Position numbers and translations under genes: made by a program
Shown here: positions 8,839 through 18,542 of the stretch, one piece after another
Layout of the letters: the number at the start of each line of letters is the position of its first letter
Numbering within the stretch: position 1 is the first letter of the stretch
Origin: a bacterium
GTDB lineage: Bacteria; Planctomycetota; Planctomycetia; Kolteriales; Kolteriaceae
Reading direction: 5' to 3'
Length of the DNA: 64,000 nt
Assembly: GCA_019753235.1 (NCBI GenBank)
Contig: JAIELF010000020.1
Location: 1 to 64,000 of the forward strand
The notes under the pieces: model-generated
Told to the model about the DNA's origin: nothing
Seen by the model: only the letters and a program-made list of their open reading frames with translations
The model's database searches: none

Positions 8839-9648
8839 ATGGACGTTACGCTACTCGACTATGTTCCACTCTGGGGTGTATTCTTCGGCACGGTGCTTGT
8901 GGTTGTGTTATCAGTCGAAGTTGGCTTCCAGATTGGAGGTTTTCGACGCCGACGGTCCGATGCCGAGAAGGAAGCACCCGTCGGGTCGATCGTCGGCGCG
9001 ACGCTTGGCCTATTGGCATTCATGCTTGCGTTTACGTTTGGATTGGCGGCATCTCGGTTTGATGCTCGCCGAATGGTCGTTCTTGAAGAATCAAATGCGA
9101 TTGGAACATCGTATTTACGCGCGGGGCTACTTCCGGAGCTCCATAGGGAGGAAATTCGCCGACTTTTTCGGGAATACGTGGACATTCGCCTTGTTGCCGT
9201 CCGATCGGGTTCGATCGAGCGAGTGAATCAGATGATGTCCGAATCGTCAGAATTGCACGATGCCCTCTGGTCACAAACGACGGAATTAGCCGAGAAGGAT
9301 CCTCATTCGATTGTCACGGGGTTATTCATCCAATCGCTCAATGAGGTGATTGATTTGCACGCCAAAAGGGCGCTGCTAGGTTTACATAACCGAGTTCCCG
9401 AAATCGTCTGGTGGACGCTTCACTTCATCATGATTTTCTCGATGGTCGCTTTGGGCTATCAAGAGGGTCTGGCCGGATCGCGGAGGTCGCTCGCCGTGCT
9501 GACGCTGGCGATTACCTTCTCATGGGTCATCTTGCTGATTGCCGATCTCGATCGTCCTCACGAGGGGTCGATCCGTGTGAGCCAACAGTCTATGGTTGAC
9601 CTTCAAAGGTCTTTCGCAAAACCAAATCCCGAGCAGAGTAAGCCCTGA
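8839..9648 (+). CDS. DUF4239 (bestrophin-like) membrane protein
   Basis: A 269-residue integral membrane protein preceded by a GGGGAGAG ribosome site. Four hydrophobic segments are visible: ~9-31, ~50-68 (LGLLAFMLAFTFGLA), ~187-207 and ~213-233 (LAVLTLAITFSWVILLIADLD). A soluble helical loop lies between segments 2 and 3. The motif LLAFMLAFTFGLAASRFDARR and the later IADLDRPHEG are typical of the DUF4239 family, which is distantly related to bestrophin anion channels. Its function is unknown. It is likely a single-gene unit. Confidence 0.75.
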   Translation: MDVTLLDYVPLWGVFFGTVLVVVLSVEVGFQIGGFRRRRSDAEKEAPVGSIVGATLGLLAFMLAFTFGLAASRFDARRMVVLEESNAIGTSYLRAGLLPELHREEIRRLFREYVDIRLVAVRSGSIERVNQMMSESSELHDALWSQTTELAEKDPHSIVTGLFIQSLNEVIDLHAKRALLGLHNRVPEIVWWTLHFIMIFSMVALGYQEGLAGSRRSLAVLTLAITFSWVILLIADLDRPHEGSIRVSQQSMVDLQRSFAKPNPEQSKP

Positions 9649-9803
9649 TGACAAGTCTCGGCTATGGCTGGCGGAATAGTGCCCATGAAGCTAGCGGGGG
9701 GTTGTGACATCGCAATGATCTGGTTACGCAATCACCATCGATTCGGATATCCAAGTGCAATGTTTTTCCGTCGCTGACATGAAGTGCTCGATTCCGCGGA
9801 CAA

Positions 9804-11231
9804 ATGAAAGAAGAAATGTCGATGAGCGACCAGCAGTCATCATCTATCCATTCCCTTGCTTCATCACTGTTTCAATCCAGAGAGGCTCGCATCGAAGCAG
9901 GTAAGAGTTTTCGCGGCGAATGCCCTCGCGAGAGCCATGCATCTTGGAAGCCTCATCGCGATCGCCGAGACCCCGTCGATGTCCTGATGGAATCGAATCA
10001 GGGCCGGATGCCCCAACTCGTTCCGATCCGATATGGGCGTATGTTGCCGAGTCCGTTCACGTTTCTGCGAGGGTCCGCGGGGTTAATGGCCTCGGATCTC
10101 GCCGGTACGCCCAATACCGGTATGCGTGTTCAGGCTTGCGGAGACTGTCATCTACTGAACTTTGGACTGTTTGCGACGCCGGAACGGAATCTCATCTTCG
10201 ACATTAACGATTTCGATGAAACTCTCCCTGCGCCATGGGAGTGGGATGTCAAACGGCTGGCGGTTAGTTTCGCCGTGGCTATGCGCGATAGCCAACTCAC
10301 GGACAAGCAAGCCCAGGATTCCGCCATCGAATGCGTTCGCGCTTACAGAGTGCGTTTGCGGGAACTCTCAAAAATGAGTCCGCTAGAAGTCTGGTATGAC
10401 CGTCTTGATGCCGAGACCATCATTGAAATGGCACCGAACGACAAGATTAGAGAGATTCGAGAAGGTATCGTGGCTAAAGCTCGGCAGCGAATCACGGACT
10501 ATCTCTATCCAAAGATTAGCGAAGAGGTTGCTGGCCGTCGGCGTCTGATCGACCAGCCACCCGCTCTCTTTCATATCACCAAGGAAATCGACCCAGAAAT
10601 CGAGGAGATTGTCGAGGAAGCATTACAGAAGTACCGATTATCGCTGCCTAATGATCGCCGAGTTCTCTTCGATCGCTACAGCTTCGAAGACATTGTCGTG
10701 AAAGCGGTTGGGATCGGCAGCGTCGGTACGCGATGTCTCGTAGGCCTGTTCTTTTCCGCCGAGAATCATCCGTTACTCCTCCAGTTCAAGGAAGCAGGTC
10801 CCTCCGTGCTTGAACCTTATGCGGGCAAGAGTCTTTATCAGAATAACGGAGAACGGGTTGTCGAGGGACAGCGATTGATGCAATCGGCCAGCGACATTTT
10901 TTTGGGTTGGACCCGGGGGCGCCGGGGCCGTGACTTTTACGTGCGTCAGCTTCGCGACATGAAAATGTCGGTGAATATCGAGGAAGGTGTTTCAACGGAA
11001 CAATCACTCCTCTATGCGGAGCTATGCGGTCGAACCCTTGCTCACGCGCATGCCAAATCAGGCGATGCCGCCATGATCAGTGGTTACCTCGGGAAATCGG
11101 ATGACTTCGACCAAGCTATCGGGGAGTTTGCTCTAGCATACGTGGATCAGAACGAACAGGATCACGGGGCGTTGGTGGACGCGGCCAAATCTGGGCGCAT
11201 CGAAGCGATCATTGAGGAAGACCAATCGTGA
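9804..11231 (+). CDS. DUF2252 family protein
   Basis: A 475-residue cytoplasmic protein with no signal peptide. The family signature is clear: MLPSPFTFLRGSAGLMASDL (~74-93), CGDCHLLNFG (~105-114), IFDINDFDETLPAPWEWDVK (~124-143) and later QFKEAGPS and RTLAHAHAKSG. DUF2252 proteins are related to the aminoglycoside-phosphotransferase/kinase-like fold, and the GDxHxxN and DFD motifs match the catalytic and metal-binding positions of that fold, so phosphotransfer is a reasonable guess. ATGs at 9816 and 9822 are alternative starts; none has a strong ribosome site. Confidence 0.8.
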   Translation: MKEEMSMSDQQSSSIHSLASSLFQSREARIEAGKSFRGECPRESHASWKPHRDRRDPVDVLMESNQGRMPQLVPIRYGRMLPSPFTFLRGSAGLMASDLAGTPNTGMRVQACGDCHLLNFGLFATPERNLIFDINDFDETLPAPWEWDVKRLAVSFAVAMRDSQLTDKQAQDSAIECVRAYRVRLRELSKMSPLEVWYDRLDAETIIEMAPNDKIREIREGIVAKARQRITDYLYPKISEEVAGRRRLIDQPPALFHITKEIDPEIEEIVEEALQKYRLSLPNDRRVLFDRYSFEDIVVKAVGIGSVGTRCLVGLFFSAENHPLLLQFKEAGPSVLEPYAGKSLYQNNGERVVEGQRLMQSASDIFLGWTRGRRGRDFYVRQLRDMKMSVNIEEGVSTEQSLLYAELCGRTLAHAHAKSGDAAMISGYLGKSDDFDQAIGEFALAYVDQNEQDHGALVDAAKSGRIEAIIEEDQS

Positions 11232-12062
11232 CAATTTAGAACGGGAAGCTGGACCTTCAAAAGGTCAACTGATCGAAAAACGCGATGACCGCGCTGCTAC
11301 GATAAACGGAGAGCATGATGATGGAGCCTTCCCTATGGTGAATACAGCACACCTGTTCACGGATTGATCTGCTTTTTGGTTTTGTGAGTCGCTTCGTTTT
11401 CGTGGCATGGTTTTCGGGAGATTAGACCACGTCCGCTAGGATCTGATCGACCTTCGGGCCGTGCACGTAGCGGTGTTTAACGCAAGGAGTAAACGCCGTC
11501 ATCAATAGGTACGGATCCAGCGTAAGTCTGAGGGTTGAACAGGCGAACGTCGGAATACCGCTTGGCCAATTGGACGCTGTGACGATTCATTGCTCGTCAG
11601 CGACGTGTTTCGCTCGATTCGGTCCCATATTGACGTATTTTTCGGTAGTTGTTGGTCTCGCGTCGGTGTTACTCTTCTTGGCTTCGAATTTGTTGATGAG
11701 TCAGCGAACTTAACCTCCGAATCAGCCCTGTCACTCGAAATGTCCCTGGCTCTTTCTGCGCGAACATCTGTATCCCATTCGATCGGTGTAATCGATTCAA
11801 ACGGGACAGCCGACGGCATCGGGACGATCGAGCCATGGACGCAGGTTTGGCAGGGGGCGAGGGGATGTTCGATTGATGGGTGAATGAACTTCTCGTCGAT
11901 GGTAACCCGGGGTGCTCCTGCGGAGGAGGAATATTCCCGTCGACTCCGGATGTTTTAGGGGCGGATCAGGCGGCAAGGGCCGATCCCCCGGCTCTTACGA
12001 GTTACGTTCATCGTCGAAGTTGAAGAACCAGATGCGACTTACTGAAGGATGGGGCATCAGGA
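11232..12062. other. Gene-free stretch with an Rhs remnant
   Basis: An 831-bp stretch. The only recognisable coding scrap is the minus-strand Rhs fragment at 11422-11478. A small perfect hairpin GACCTT-CAA-AAGGTC follows the DUF2252 gene at about 11254. Short frames at 11502-11819 (minus) and 11590-11883 (plus) have no family I recognise. The promoter of the porin gene should lie in the last ~100 bp. Confidence 0.5.
11422..11478 (-). pseudogene. Rhs/YD-repeat C-terminal-core fragment
   Basis: The frame reads VKHRYVHGPKVDQILADVV and then stops (TAA). It matches the Rhs core consensus R(Y/F)L(Y/H)GP.VDQ(I/V)LA(D/E). Like the fragment at 8342-8425 it is a short isolated remnant, here on the opposite strand about 3 kb away. 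Confidence 0.6.
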
Positions 12063-13445
12063 ATGAATTGTTTGCGCTGCTGGTATCGCGCCATGGTTGT
12101 TTCATGTCTCTTTCTGATTCCGTTCACGATTCGCGGTCAAGAGTCGACTCCGGTGCAAGATTCGACGCCGGTGCAAGGGCGGACGCCGGTACAAGAGCCG
12201 ACGCCGGTGCTGGAGTCGGCTCCGGATGATTCGTCGATCGAGACTGGTTTGCTCGCGGACTCGCCGTTGGCGGATCCGTTTGCGGGAAAGATGACCGGAA
12301 AATGGTTCGGCGCGCGTTCGGCGCTTGCGGAGAGTGGGGTTACTTTCGACTGGGATGTAACGCAATTCTACTTCGGAACAACCACAGGTGGGCTGGAGCG
12401 CGAGTTTCGTTATGGAGGTTTGGGAGACTACGTCACACTCTTAGACTTCGGAAAGATGGGTCTTGCGAAAGGTTTGTTCTTAAAACTTCGCGCGCAGAAT
12501 CGGTTCGGCGAGACGTTGGCGGGTGCGACGGGAGCGTTACTCTCGCCGACAATTGCTCCTGATCTCCCCGATCCGGAAAGCAACAATGTTTTTCTCACGA
12601 ACGTTCTCTTCACGCAGTTCTTATCGCCTCGGTTCGGCGTCTTCGCTGGCAAGCTGGATACTCTTGACGGCGATTTAAATGCTTTCGCGCATATGCGCGG
12701 CAAAGATCAGTTCTCGAATATTGCATTTGTCTCGTCGCCGGTGGCACTTCGAACCATTCCCTATGTAACGGTCGGGACAGGATTCTTTATCTTAGGCAAA
12801 GAACAAACCCCTGTTTTCACCTTCAACGTGCTCAATCCCGTCTACACGCCCGGGACGAGCGGTCTGGAGAATCTCTTCGGCGAAGGGGTAACGCTGGCGT
12901 CGGATCTTCGGCTTCCGACCCGGGTATTTGGATTGCCCGGACATCAACTCATCGGAGGCACCTGGAGCAGCCGTCGCTACGTGGGGCTTGATCAAGATCC
13001 TCGTGTGATACTCCCGAGCATTCCGCTCGCGCGACAGAACGGATCCTGGTCTGTCTATTACAACTTCGATCAGTTCTTGCATGTCGACCCGACGGACCCG
13101 AGCAAAGGCTGGGGTCTTTTCGGCCGAGCCGGCTTGGCGGACGACGCCACGAATCCCATCGAATGGTTTCTATCCGCGGGAGTCGGCGGCAACAGTCCTC
13201 TACGTGGAAGAGGGAATGATCGCTTTGGTGTTGGATGGCATCTCACCGGCACCAGCGACAAGATTGATCCTCTATTAGCTCGGCTTGTGGGTGGTTTGGG
13301 GAACGGGCAGGGGGTCGAACTCTTTTACAACTTCGAAGTCAATCCTTGGTTCCACATCACTCCTGATCTGCAAGTGATCATCCCAGCAAGGGAGCAGGTC
13401 GATACTTCGCTGGTGATCGGCATTCGCGCAAAGATTGACTTCTAA
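12063..13445 (+). CDS. OprB-family carbohydrate-selective porin
   Basis: A 460-residue outer-membrane beta-barrel. An N-terminal signal sequence (hydrophobic ~10-24) is followed by a short Thr-Pro-Val repeat (STPVQD, STPVQG, RTPVQE, PTPVLE). The barrel then begins with the family hallmark ADPFAGKMTGKWFGARSALAESGV and continues in alternating aromatic and glycine strands to the C-terminal VIGIRAKIDF, ending in phenylalanine as outer-membrane barrels do. OprB-type porins let sugars diffuse across the outer membrane, which fits the polymer-degrading genes in this window. A weak GA-rich stretch precedes the start; ATG 12093 is an alternative. Confidence 0.8.
   Translation: MNCLRCWYRAMVVSCLFLIPFTIRGQESTPVQDSTPVQGRTPVQEPTPVLESAPDDSSIETGLLADSPLADPFAGKMTGKWFGARSALAESGVTFDWDVTQFYFGTTTGGLEREFRYGGLGDYVTLLDFGKMGLAKGLFLKLRAQNRFGETLAGATGALLSPTIAPDLPDPESNNVFLTNVLFTQFLSPRFGVFAGKLDTLDGDLNAFAHMRGKDQFSNIAFVSSPVALRTIPYVTVGTGFFILGKEQTPVFTFNVLNPVYTPGTSGLENLFGEGVTLASDLRLPTRVFGLPGHQLIGGTWSSRRYVGLDQDPRVILPSIPLARQNGSWSVYYNFDQFLHVDPTDPSKGWGLFGRAGLADDATNPIEWFLSAGVGGNSPLRGRGNDRFGVGWHLTGTSDKIDPLLARLVGGLGNGQGVELFYNFEVNPWFHITPDLQVIIPAREQVDTSLVIGIRAKIDF
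12142..12212 (+). repeat. Short Thr-Pro-Val-Gln coding repeat in the porin linker
   Basis: Four imperfect copies of an 18-bp unit (ACGCCGGTGCAAGxxxxx type) encode a TPVQ-rich linker between signal peptide and barrel. It is probably a flexible periplasmic spacer, and the near-identical codons suggest slippage expansion. Confidence 0.6.
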
Positions 13446-13775
13446 TCACCATCTGCCGAGCATCTGATCGAGAGGTTTTAATTCCACGGCAATTCTACGT
13501 GAAGGCAAGGTACGTGACGACAAGGCGATCGGAATGATTCGTCGTGTCGGTTGTTCGGTCTTGTTGGTAGGGGACTTTTAGGCAAGCGGCTGTCCCATGA
13601 ATGTCATGAATGCTCGCGATTCTCTCTTTCTTTGACTTACCTTGAACGGACCGGCGGCCTGGAGGGGAATTCTGCCTGGGCGACGCTTTTTTGGCGGAAG
13701 GTTTGATTTCTTGCACACGGTCCGCTAGTCTCCCATTTCCAAGTTGTTCGAGGGAATGGGAAGGGGAAGTACATC
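13446..13775. other. Gene-free stretch before the oxidoreductase gene
   Basis: A 330-bp stretch with no plausible gene on either strand. It ends in the purine-rich ribosome site GGGAAGGGGAAG of the next gene. I see no strong terminator hairpin after the porin. Confidence 0.5.
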
Positions 13776-15128
13776 ATGGCGAATCGAGCGAGCCGACGAG
13801 AGTTCTTACAGACCGTTGGCGCGGCAGGCATCGGCTATTGGGTTGCGGGGGGGGTACAGGCCGCACCGAGCCAATCGCCCAATGAGAAACTCCGGTGGGC
13901 ATGTATCGGCATCGGTGGCAAGGGGGACAGCGACTCTAACCATGCGGCCGAGAACGGCGATATCGTTGCAATTTGCGATGTGCGCGAAGGCGAATTGGCT
14001 CGTAAAGCGAAGAACCCAGCCTTCGAGAAGGCTCAGCAGTTCACCGACTTCCGCAAGATGCTCGAAGAAGTGGGGAAATCGATTGACGGCGTTTCAGTGA
14101 GCACGCCCGATCACACGCACGCCCCCGCTGCTGCGATGGCGATCAAGATGAACAAGCACGTTTACTGCCAGAAGCCTCTCACGCATAGCATCTACGAAGC
14201 CCGTGAGCTAGGCGTGCTCGCCCGCAAGCATAACGTCATGACGCAGATGGGCAATCAGGGGACCGCTTTGGAAGGTCTCCGCGTGGCAGCGCAGCTTGTC
14301 AAGGAAGGGCACCTAGGGACGGTGAAGGAGGTTCATGTTTGGACCAATCGCCCCATTTGGCGACAAGGGAACGACATTCAGCGTCCGACTTCGACCCCCG
14401 AAGCGAAGGGAGTGAACTGGGATTGCTTCATTGGCCCGGCCAAGATGCGACCTTATCACCCGAGCTACTTTGGCCTGGGATGGCGAGGCTACTGGGATTT
14501 CGGCACCGGCGCGCTCGGCGACATGGCATGTCACACGATGAACATGGCATTCATGGCGTTGGATCTTCGTGGGCCGATCTCGGTCGAAGCGAGTGGCGAG
14601 CCACACAATAAAGATACCTATCCGAAGGGGGCGAAGATCAAGTTTGAGTTTCCCAAACTCGGCGATCGGCCCGCACTGACAGTGTTCTGGTACGAAGGAA
14701 AGGATGAGAAGGGGAAACCATATCGGCCTCCCGAAGAGGTTATGATGGGTCAGAAGGCGGAGGGTTCGGGGAGCATTCTGATCGGCGAGAAGGGTTCTCT
14801 CTATTCGCCTAACGACTACGGGGCCGCGTTCAGTTTGTTGCCGGAGAAGAACTACGAAGGGTTCGACCGAGCGAAGTTCAACAAGGATGGCGGCGACAAC
14901 GACTCTCGGCACTTCCGCGAGTTGGCCGACTCGATTCGAAGCGGCAAGCAGCCGACGTCGAACATTCCTGACTATGCTGGCCCGCTGACCGAGACGGTTC
15001 TCCTCGGTAATCTGGCCATCTGGTCGGGCAAGAAGATCGAGTGGGATGCTAAGAATCTCAAGGCGACCAATGCCCCCGATCTCGACTGGATGATCAAGCA
15101 CGAGTACCGCGAGGGCTGGTCTCTGTAA
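13776..15128 (+). CDS. Tat-exported Gfo/Idh/MocA family oxidoreductase
   Basis: A 450-residue NAD(P)-dependent dehydrogenase-like protein. The N-terminus is a twin-arginine signal (RASRREFLQTVGAAGIGYW). The Rossmann start is LRWACIGIGGKGDSD (~40-54) and ICDVREGEL ends the second strand (~69-77). The family motif is HVYCQKPLTHSIYEAREL (~128-145), holding the lysine of the conserved EKP-like position. The C-terminal alpha/beta domain has WDFGTGALGDMACHTMN (~241-257). Tat export of folded members with bound cofactor is usual in planctomycetes, where they act on sugars or glycosides. It is followed by the PqaA-like gene after about 210 bp. Confidence 0.88.
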   Translation: MANRASRREFLQTVGAAGIGYWVAGGVQAAPSQSPNEKLRWACIGIGGKGDSDSNHAAENGDIVAICDVREGELARKAKNPAFEKAQQFTDFRKMLEEVGKSIDGVSVSTPDHTHAPAAAMAIKMNKHVYCQKPLTHSIYEARELGVLARKHNVMTQMGNQGTALEGLRVAAQLVKEGHLGTVKEVHVWTNRPIWRQGNDIQRPTSTPEAKGVNWDCFIGPAKMRPYHPSYFGLGWRGYWDFGTGALGDMACHTMNMAFMALDLRGPISVEASGEPHNKDTYPKGAKIKFEFPKLGDRPALTVFWYEGKDEKGKPYRPPEEVMMGQKAEGSGSILIGEKGSLYSPNDYGAAFSLLPEKNYEGFDRAKFNKDGGDNDSRHFRELADSIRSGKQPTSNIPDYAGPLTETVLLGNLAIWSGKKIEWDAKNLKATNAPDLDWMIKHEYREGWSL

Positions 15129-15342
15129 GCCGGCGGCGACGATCAGCAGCGATTTCAAAGCCCCCGGTGAAACCGGTCCGCGATTCTCCCCGCGGGCCAT
15201 CTTGCCTTGTTCCCATTCGAAGATTGACCGCGCGGGCGATGAATCGCCGAAAGCGATCCGCGGTCGTATTCACAGATCACGAGCGCTCGACCCGAATCAT
15301 CGACCGTGTCAGTACCCTGTCATCGACGTGATGGAGAGAAAG

Positions 15343-16785
15343 ATGATGTGCCGATATCATAATGGCCACGTGATGAATCGAATCTCTTGGATCGCCGGAT
15401 GTCTGCTGCTTTTGGGAACCTCCCTTCAAGCAGATGAGACGGCACTCGACCGGTACGTTGCCAAGCCCGACCCGAGCTATTCCTGGAAACTCGCTCATCA
15501 GGCAGAGGAAGATGGGACGTCGCAGTATGTCATCGATCTGACGTCGCAGACCTGGCGAACGGAGAAGGATGTCAATCGGCCTCTCTGGAAGCATGCGTTG
15601 GTGATTGTCAAGCCGGCCGGCGTGACCTCGAAGACGGCGTTTCTCTTCATCGTCGGTGGAGGCAACGGCGGCGAACTCCCCAGTGGGGCGGATGGCAAGG
15701 CGATCGCCATTGCCAAGGCAACCCAAAGCGTTGTTGCCGAGCTTCGCATGGTCCCCAATCAGCCGCTCATCTTTCATCAAGATAAGGTGCCTCGTAACGA
15801 AGATGACATCATCGGTTACACCTGGGATCAGTTTTTGAAGACCGGGGACGATACCTGGCCCGCAAGGTTGCCGATGGTCAAAAGTGCGGTCCGCGCAATG
15901 GATTGCGTACAGGAGTTTCTGGGGAGTGAGCAAGGAGGCAAGCACACGATCGACGGCTTCGTCGTCGCCGGTGGTTCGAAGAGAGGATGGACGACGTGGT
16001 GCACCGCAGCCGTCGATAAACGTGTGGTAGCGGCGATTCCGATTGTGATTGATGTCTTAAACGTGCGTCGTTCGATGGCCCATCATACCGAGGCTTACGG
16101 CTTTTATGCGATGGCGGTCGGAGACTACATGAAGCACAACATCATGCAGCGGATCGGACATCCTCGCTTGGATGATCTTTACGCGATCGAGGATCCGTAC
16201 TCGTATCGGAATCGCTTCACCATGCCGAAATTCGTCCTGAATGCGTCAGGCGATCAATTCTTTTGCCCCGATTCGTCGCAGTTCTATTACGGCGATCTCC
16301 CGGGAGAGAAGTATCTCCGTTATGTTCCCAATGCGGATCATTCGCTGAAGGATACCGACGCGGTGGAAAGCATCATCGCGTTCTATTCGACCGTGCTACG
16401 CGGGGCAGAACGGCCTCGTTACTCCTGGAAATTTGAAGAGGATGGGTCGATTCGCGTGGAGAGCCCCACGCCACCGAAAGAGGTTGTTGTTTGGCAGGCA
16501 CATAATCCCAAGGCTCGTGATTTTCGAGCGGATACGATCGGTAAGACTTACACAAGTTCGCCTGTGTCGGCTGTTGAACCGGGTCTTTATGTCGCCAAAG
16601 TTGATAAGCCGGCCGAGGGCTGGAAGGCGTTCTTCGTTGAGCTAACCTACGATGTCGGCGCGCCGGTCCCTTTGAAGTTGACGTCGGCGGTTCGAATATT
16701 GCCTGATACGCTTCCATTTGAAGGGATCGATCCGGCGAAGGCTCCCTACGAGCCATTCAAAGCGATCAAGCCGAAGGCGAATTAA
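15343..16785 (+). CDS. PhoPQ-activated pathogenicity-related (PqaA-like) exported hydrolase
   Basis: A 480-residue protein of the PhoPQ-regulated/PqaA family with an alpha/beta-hydrolase fold. ATG 15343 is chosen because GGAG lies five bases upstream; ATG 15373 would start directly at the signal peptide MNRISWIAGCLLLLGTSLQA. The family core is visible: LDRYVAKPDPSYSWKL, LFIVGGGNGG, the nucleophile region VVAGGSKRGWTTWCTAAVD, and the late YVPNADHSLKDTDA holding the likely catalytic histidine. The exact reaction of this family is not established; a periplasmic esterase or peptidase role is likely. It converges with the symporter gene, leaving a 5-bp gap. Confidence 0.82.
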   Translation: MMCRYHNGHVMNRISWIAGCLLLLGTSLQADETALDRYVAKPDPSYSWKLAHQAEEDGTSQYVIDLTSQTWRTEKDVNRPLWKHALVIVKPAGVTSKTAFLFIVGGGNGGELPSGADGKAIAIAKATQSVVAELRMVPNQPLIFHQDKVPRNEDDIIGYTWDQFLKTGDDTWPARLPMVKSAVRAMDCVQEFLGSEQGGKHTIDGFVVAGGSKRGWTTWCTAAVDKRVVAAIPIVIDVLNVRRSMAHHTEAYGFYAMAVGDYMKHNIMQRIGHPRLDDLYAIEDPYSYRNRFTMPKFVLNASGDQFFCPDSSQFYYGDLPGEKYLRYVPNADHSLKDTDAVESIIAFYSTVLRGAERPRYSWKFEEDGSIRVESPTPPKEVVVWQAHNPKARDFRADTIGKTYTSSPVSAVEPGLYVAKVDKPAEGWKAFFVELTYDVGAPVPLKLTSAVRILPDTLPFEGIDPAKAPYEPFKAIKPKAN

Positions 16786-16790
16786 CAAAT

Positions 16791-18542
16791 TCATGAGACC
16801 GTTGTTCGCTGGTTCTGTGTCAGGAGTGAGACGATCCAAAGGACGGCAAATCCGAGCGGGATCGTCACGATGCCGGGCTGACTGAAGGGGACCGGCGAAT
16901 ACTCAGGCGGAAGGCCGTAGACACTTTTCATGGTGTCGGCACTCACGAGGATCCAACCCAAAGAGGTGAGTAACCCGACGCTGACGCCGGCGATGATGCC
17001 CTCGCGCGTCGTTCTCTTCCAGAAAAGCAGCATCACCAGAGCGGGAAGATTGGCCGACGCCGCGACACTGAAAGCCCATCCCACGAGATAACTGACATTG
17101 AGCTTTTCGAAAGCGATCCCTAGACCCATCGCGATCACACCGACCACGACGGAGATGATTCTCGCAACTCGGACCTTTGATCCATCGGGAATCGTTTGGC
17201 CCGTCATTCCAGGCCAGAGATCATGAACGACGCTCCCTGCCGAGGCGATGATCAACCCACTGACGGTTCCCAAGACGGTGGTGAAGGCGATGGCCGAGAT
17301 GATCGCAAACAGTCCGTCGCTAAAGCTCTTCGCGAGAAGCGGGGCGGCCATATTATTGTTCGTCACATCGAGCGCTCCGCTGGTCATGGCGCCCAGGCCG
17401 ATGTACAGCGTCAAGACATAGAAGAATCCGATACTGGCAATGCCGACAATCGTGCTTCGCCGGGCAGCCTCTTCATCCTTCACGGTGTAGTAACGGATGA
17501 GAATGTGAGGGAGAGACGCCGTGCCGGCAAAAAGCGCCAGCATGAGCGAAATGAAGTTCAGTTTGTCAAAGAGCTTTTCCGAACGAATCCCCGCAAAGGC
17601 AGGGAAGTTCCCTGGTCGAAGAAGTTCGGCACCGGGGACGACGCGCGGCGAGAAGGTCGTCTCGCTCACCACGTCGCCGGTCCCTTTACTCGTTTTGGAA
17701 TCCCAAACAATGATGTCGCTTCGCTGAAGCGTGGACAGAAAAGTGATGGGATCAACGGGACCTGTTTCTTTGATTCCATCTGGGAGCCGTTTAATATGTC
17801 CCACCGGCCTGAAGTCGGCTTGGCCTTCGCCGTGCCCCTGGGGAACGCCATCGATCCAGCGTGAGCCGTCGGTCTTAATCGTCAACACTTGCGACGTCTC
17901 GGAATACTCGTCGGTGGGGGCGACTTTGAATCCTCGCTGGAGAATCAGCACGGTGAGCAGCGTCGAGAAGATCACCAACAACCCACCCTTAAGGAATTGA
18001 ACATAGGTGGTGCTCACCATGCCGGCCGTCACGACGATGAACGTCACCACCGCTCCGACGAGCATCACTCCTTGGGCATGTTCCAATCCGAGAAGAGGTT
18101 TGATCAATACTCCTGCGCCGACCATCTGTGGGATGAGATAGAACATGCTCACGACCAGCGTGCTAATCGAGATGGTGAACTTGATCGCGCGCGATTGAAA
18201 CTTGCTGTCGATGGCGTCGGCAAAGGTGTATTTCCCCATTCTCTTAAGAGGCTCGGCCACGACGAGAAGGGCGACGATCCAGCCGCCGAGGTAGCCAATC
18301 GAGTAGAGGAAACCGTCGTATCCGTAGAAGGCGATCATGCCGCAAATCCCGAGAAACGATGCTGCCGAGAGATAGTCTCCTGCGAAGGCGATTCCGTTGA
18401 CAAACCAATGCACGCCTCCGCCGGCCGCGAAATAGCCTTGCGCGGTTCGTGCCCTTTTACCCAGGAAGAGACTTAGCCAGATCGTGAAGCCGACAATCGC
18501 CAGAAAGGTCAATAAGGCCGCGGTGGACCGCTCGTAGATCAC
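16791..18542 (-). CDS. Sodium:solute symporter (ActP-like, SSS family)
   Basis: A 583-residue membrane transporter. The start is a GTG at 18542 with AGGAGG eight bases upstream, overlapping the DUF485 stop by four bases (GTGA); a longer in-frame ATG upstream has no such support. About 13 hydrophobic segments are visible. Family motifs include YFAAGGGVHWFVNGIAFAGD (~32-51), with the sodium-site region that follows, and FLGICGMIAFYGYDG. A long soluble loop (~190-300) interrupts the membrane segments, as in ActP-type proteins. It should import a small carboxylate or sugar acid with sodium. It is the last gene of the four-gene overlapping operon, paired as usual with DUF485. Confidence 0.9.
   Translation of the reverse strand: MIYERSTAALLTFLAIVGFTIWLSLFLGKRARTAQGYFAAGGGVHWFVNGIAFAGDYLSAASFLGICGMIAFYGYDGFLYSIGYLGGWIVALLVVAEPLKRMGKYTFADAIDSKFQSRAIKFTISISTLVVSMFYLIPQMVGAGVLIKPLLGLEHAQGVMLVGAVVTFIVVTAGMVSTTYVQFLKGGLLVIFSTLLTVLILQRGFKVAPTDEYSETSQVLTIKTDGSRWIDGVPQGHGEGQADFRPVGHIKRLPDGIKETGPVDPITFLSTLQRSDIIVWDSKTSKGTGDVVSETTFSPRVVPGAELLRPGNFPAFAGIRSEKLFDKLNFISLMLALFAGTASLPHILIRYYTVKDEEAARRSTIVGIASIGFFYVLTLYIGLGAMTSGALDVTNNNMAAPLLAKSFSDGLFAIISAIAFTTVLGTVSGLIIASAGSVVHDLWPGMTGQTIPDGSKVRVARIISVVVGVIAMGLGIAFEKLNVSYLVGWAFSVAASANLPALVMLLFWKRTTREGIIAGVSVGLLTSLGWILVSADTMKSVYGLPPEYSPVPFSQPGIVTIPLGFAVLWIVSLLTQNQRTTVS

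Noticed and set aside
11590..11883. 97-codon plus-strand frame between the DUF2252 and porin genes
   Set aside because: Ser-rich with no domain or ribosome site, and it lies in a region with decayed Rhs sequence.
14313..15200. A 295-codon minus-strand reading frame opposite the Gfo/Idh/MocA gene
   Set aside because: Antisense to a clear oxidoreductase, with repeated RPLRIG/EIPVAS-like shadow composition and no ribosome site or domain.
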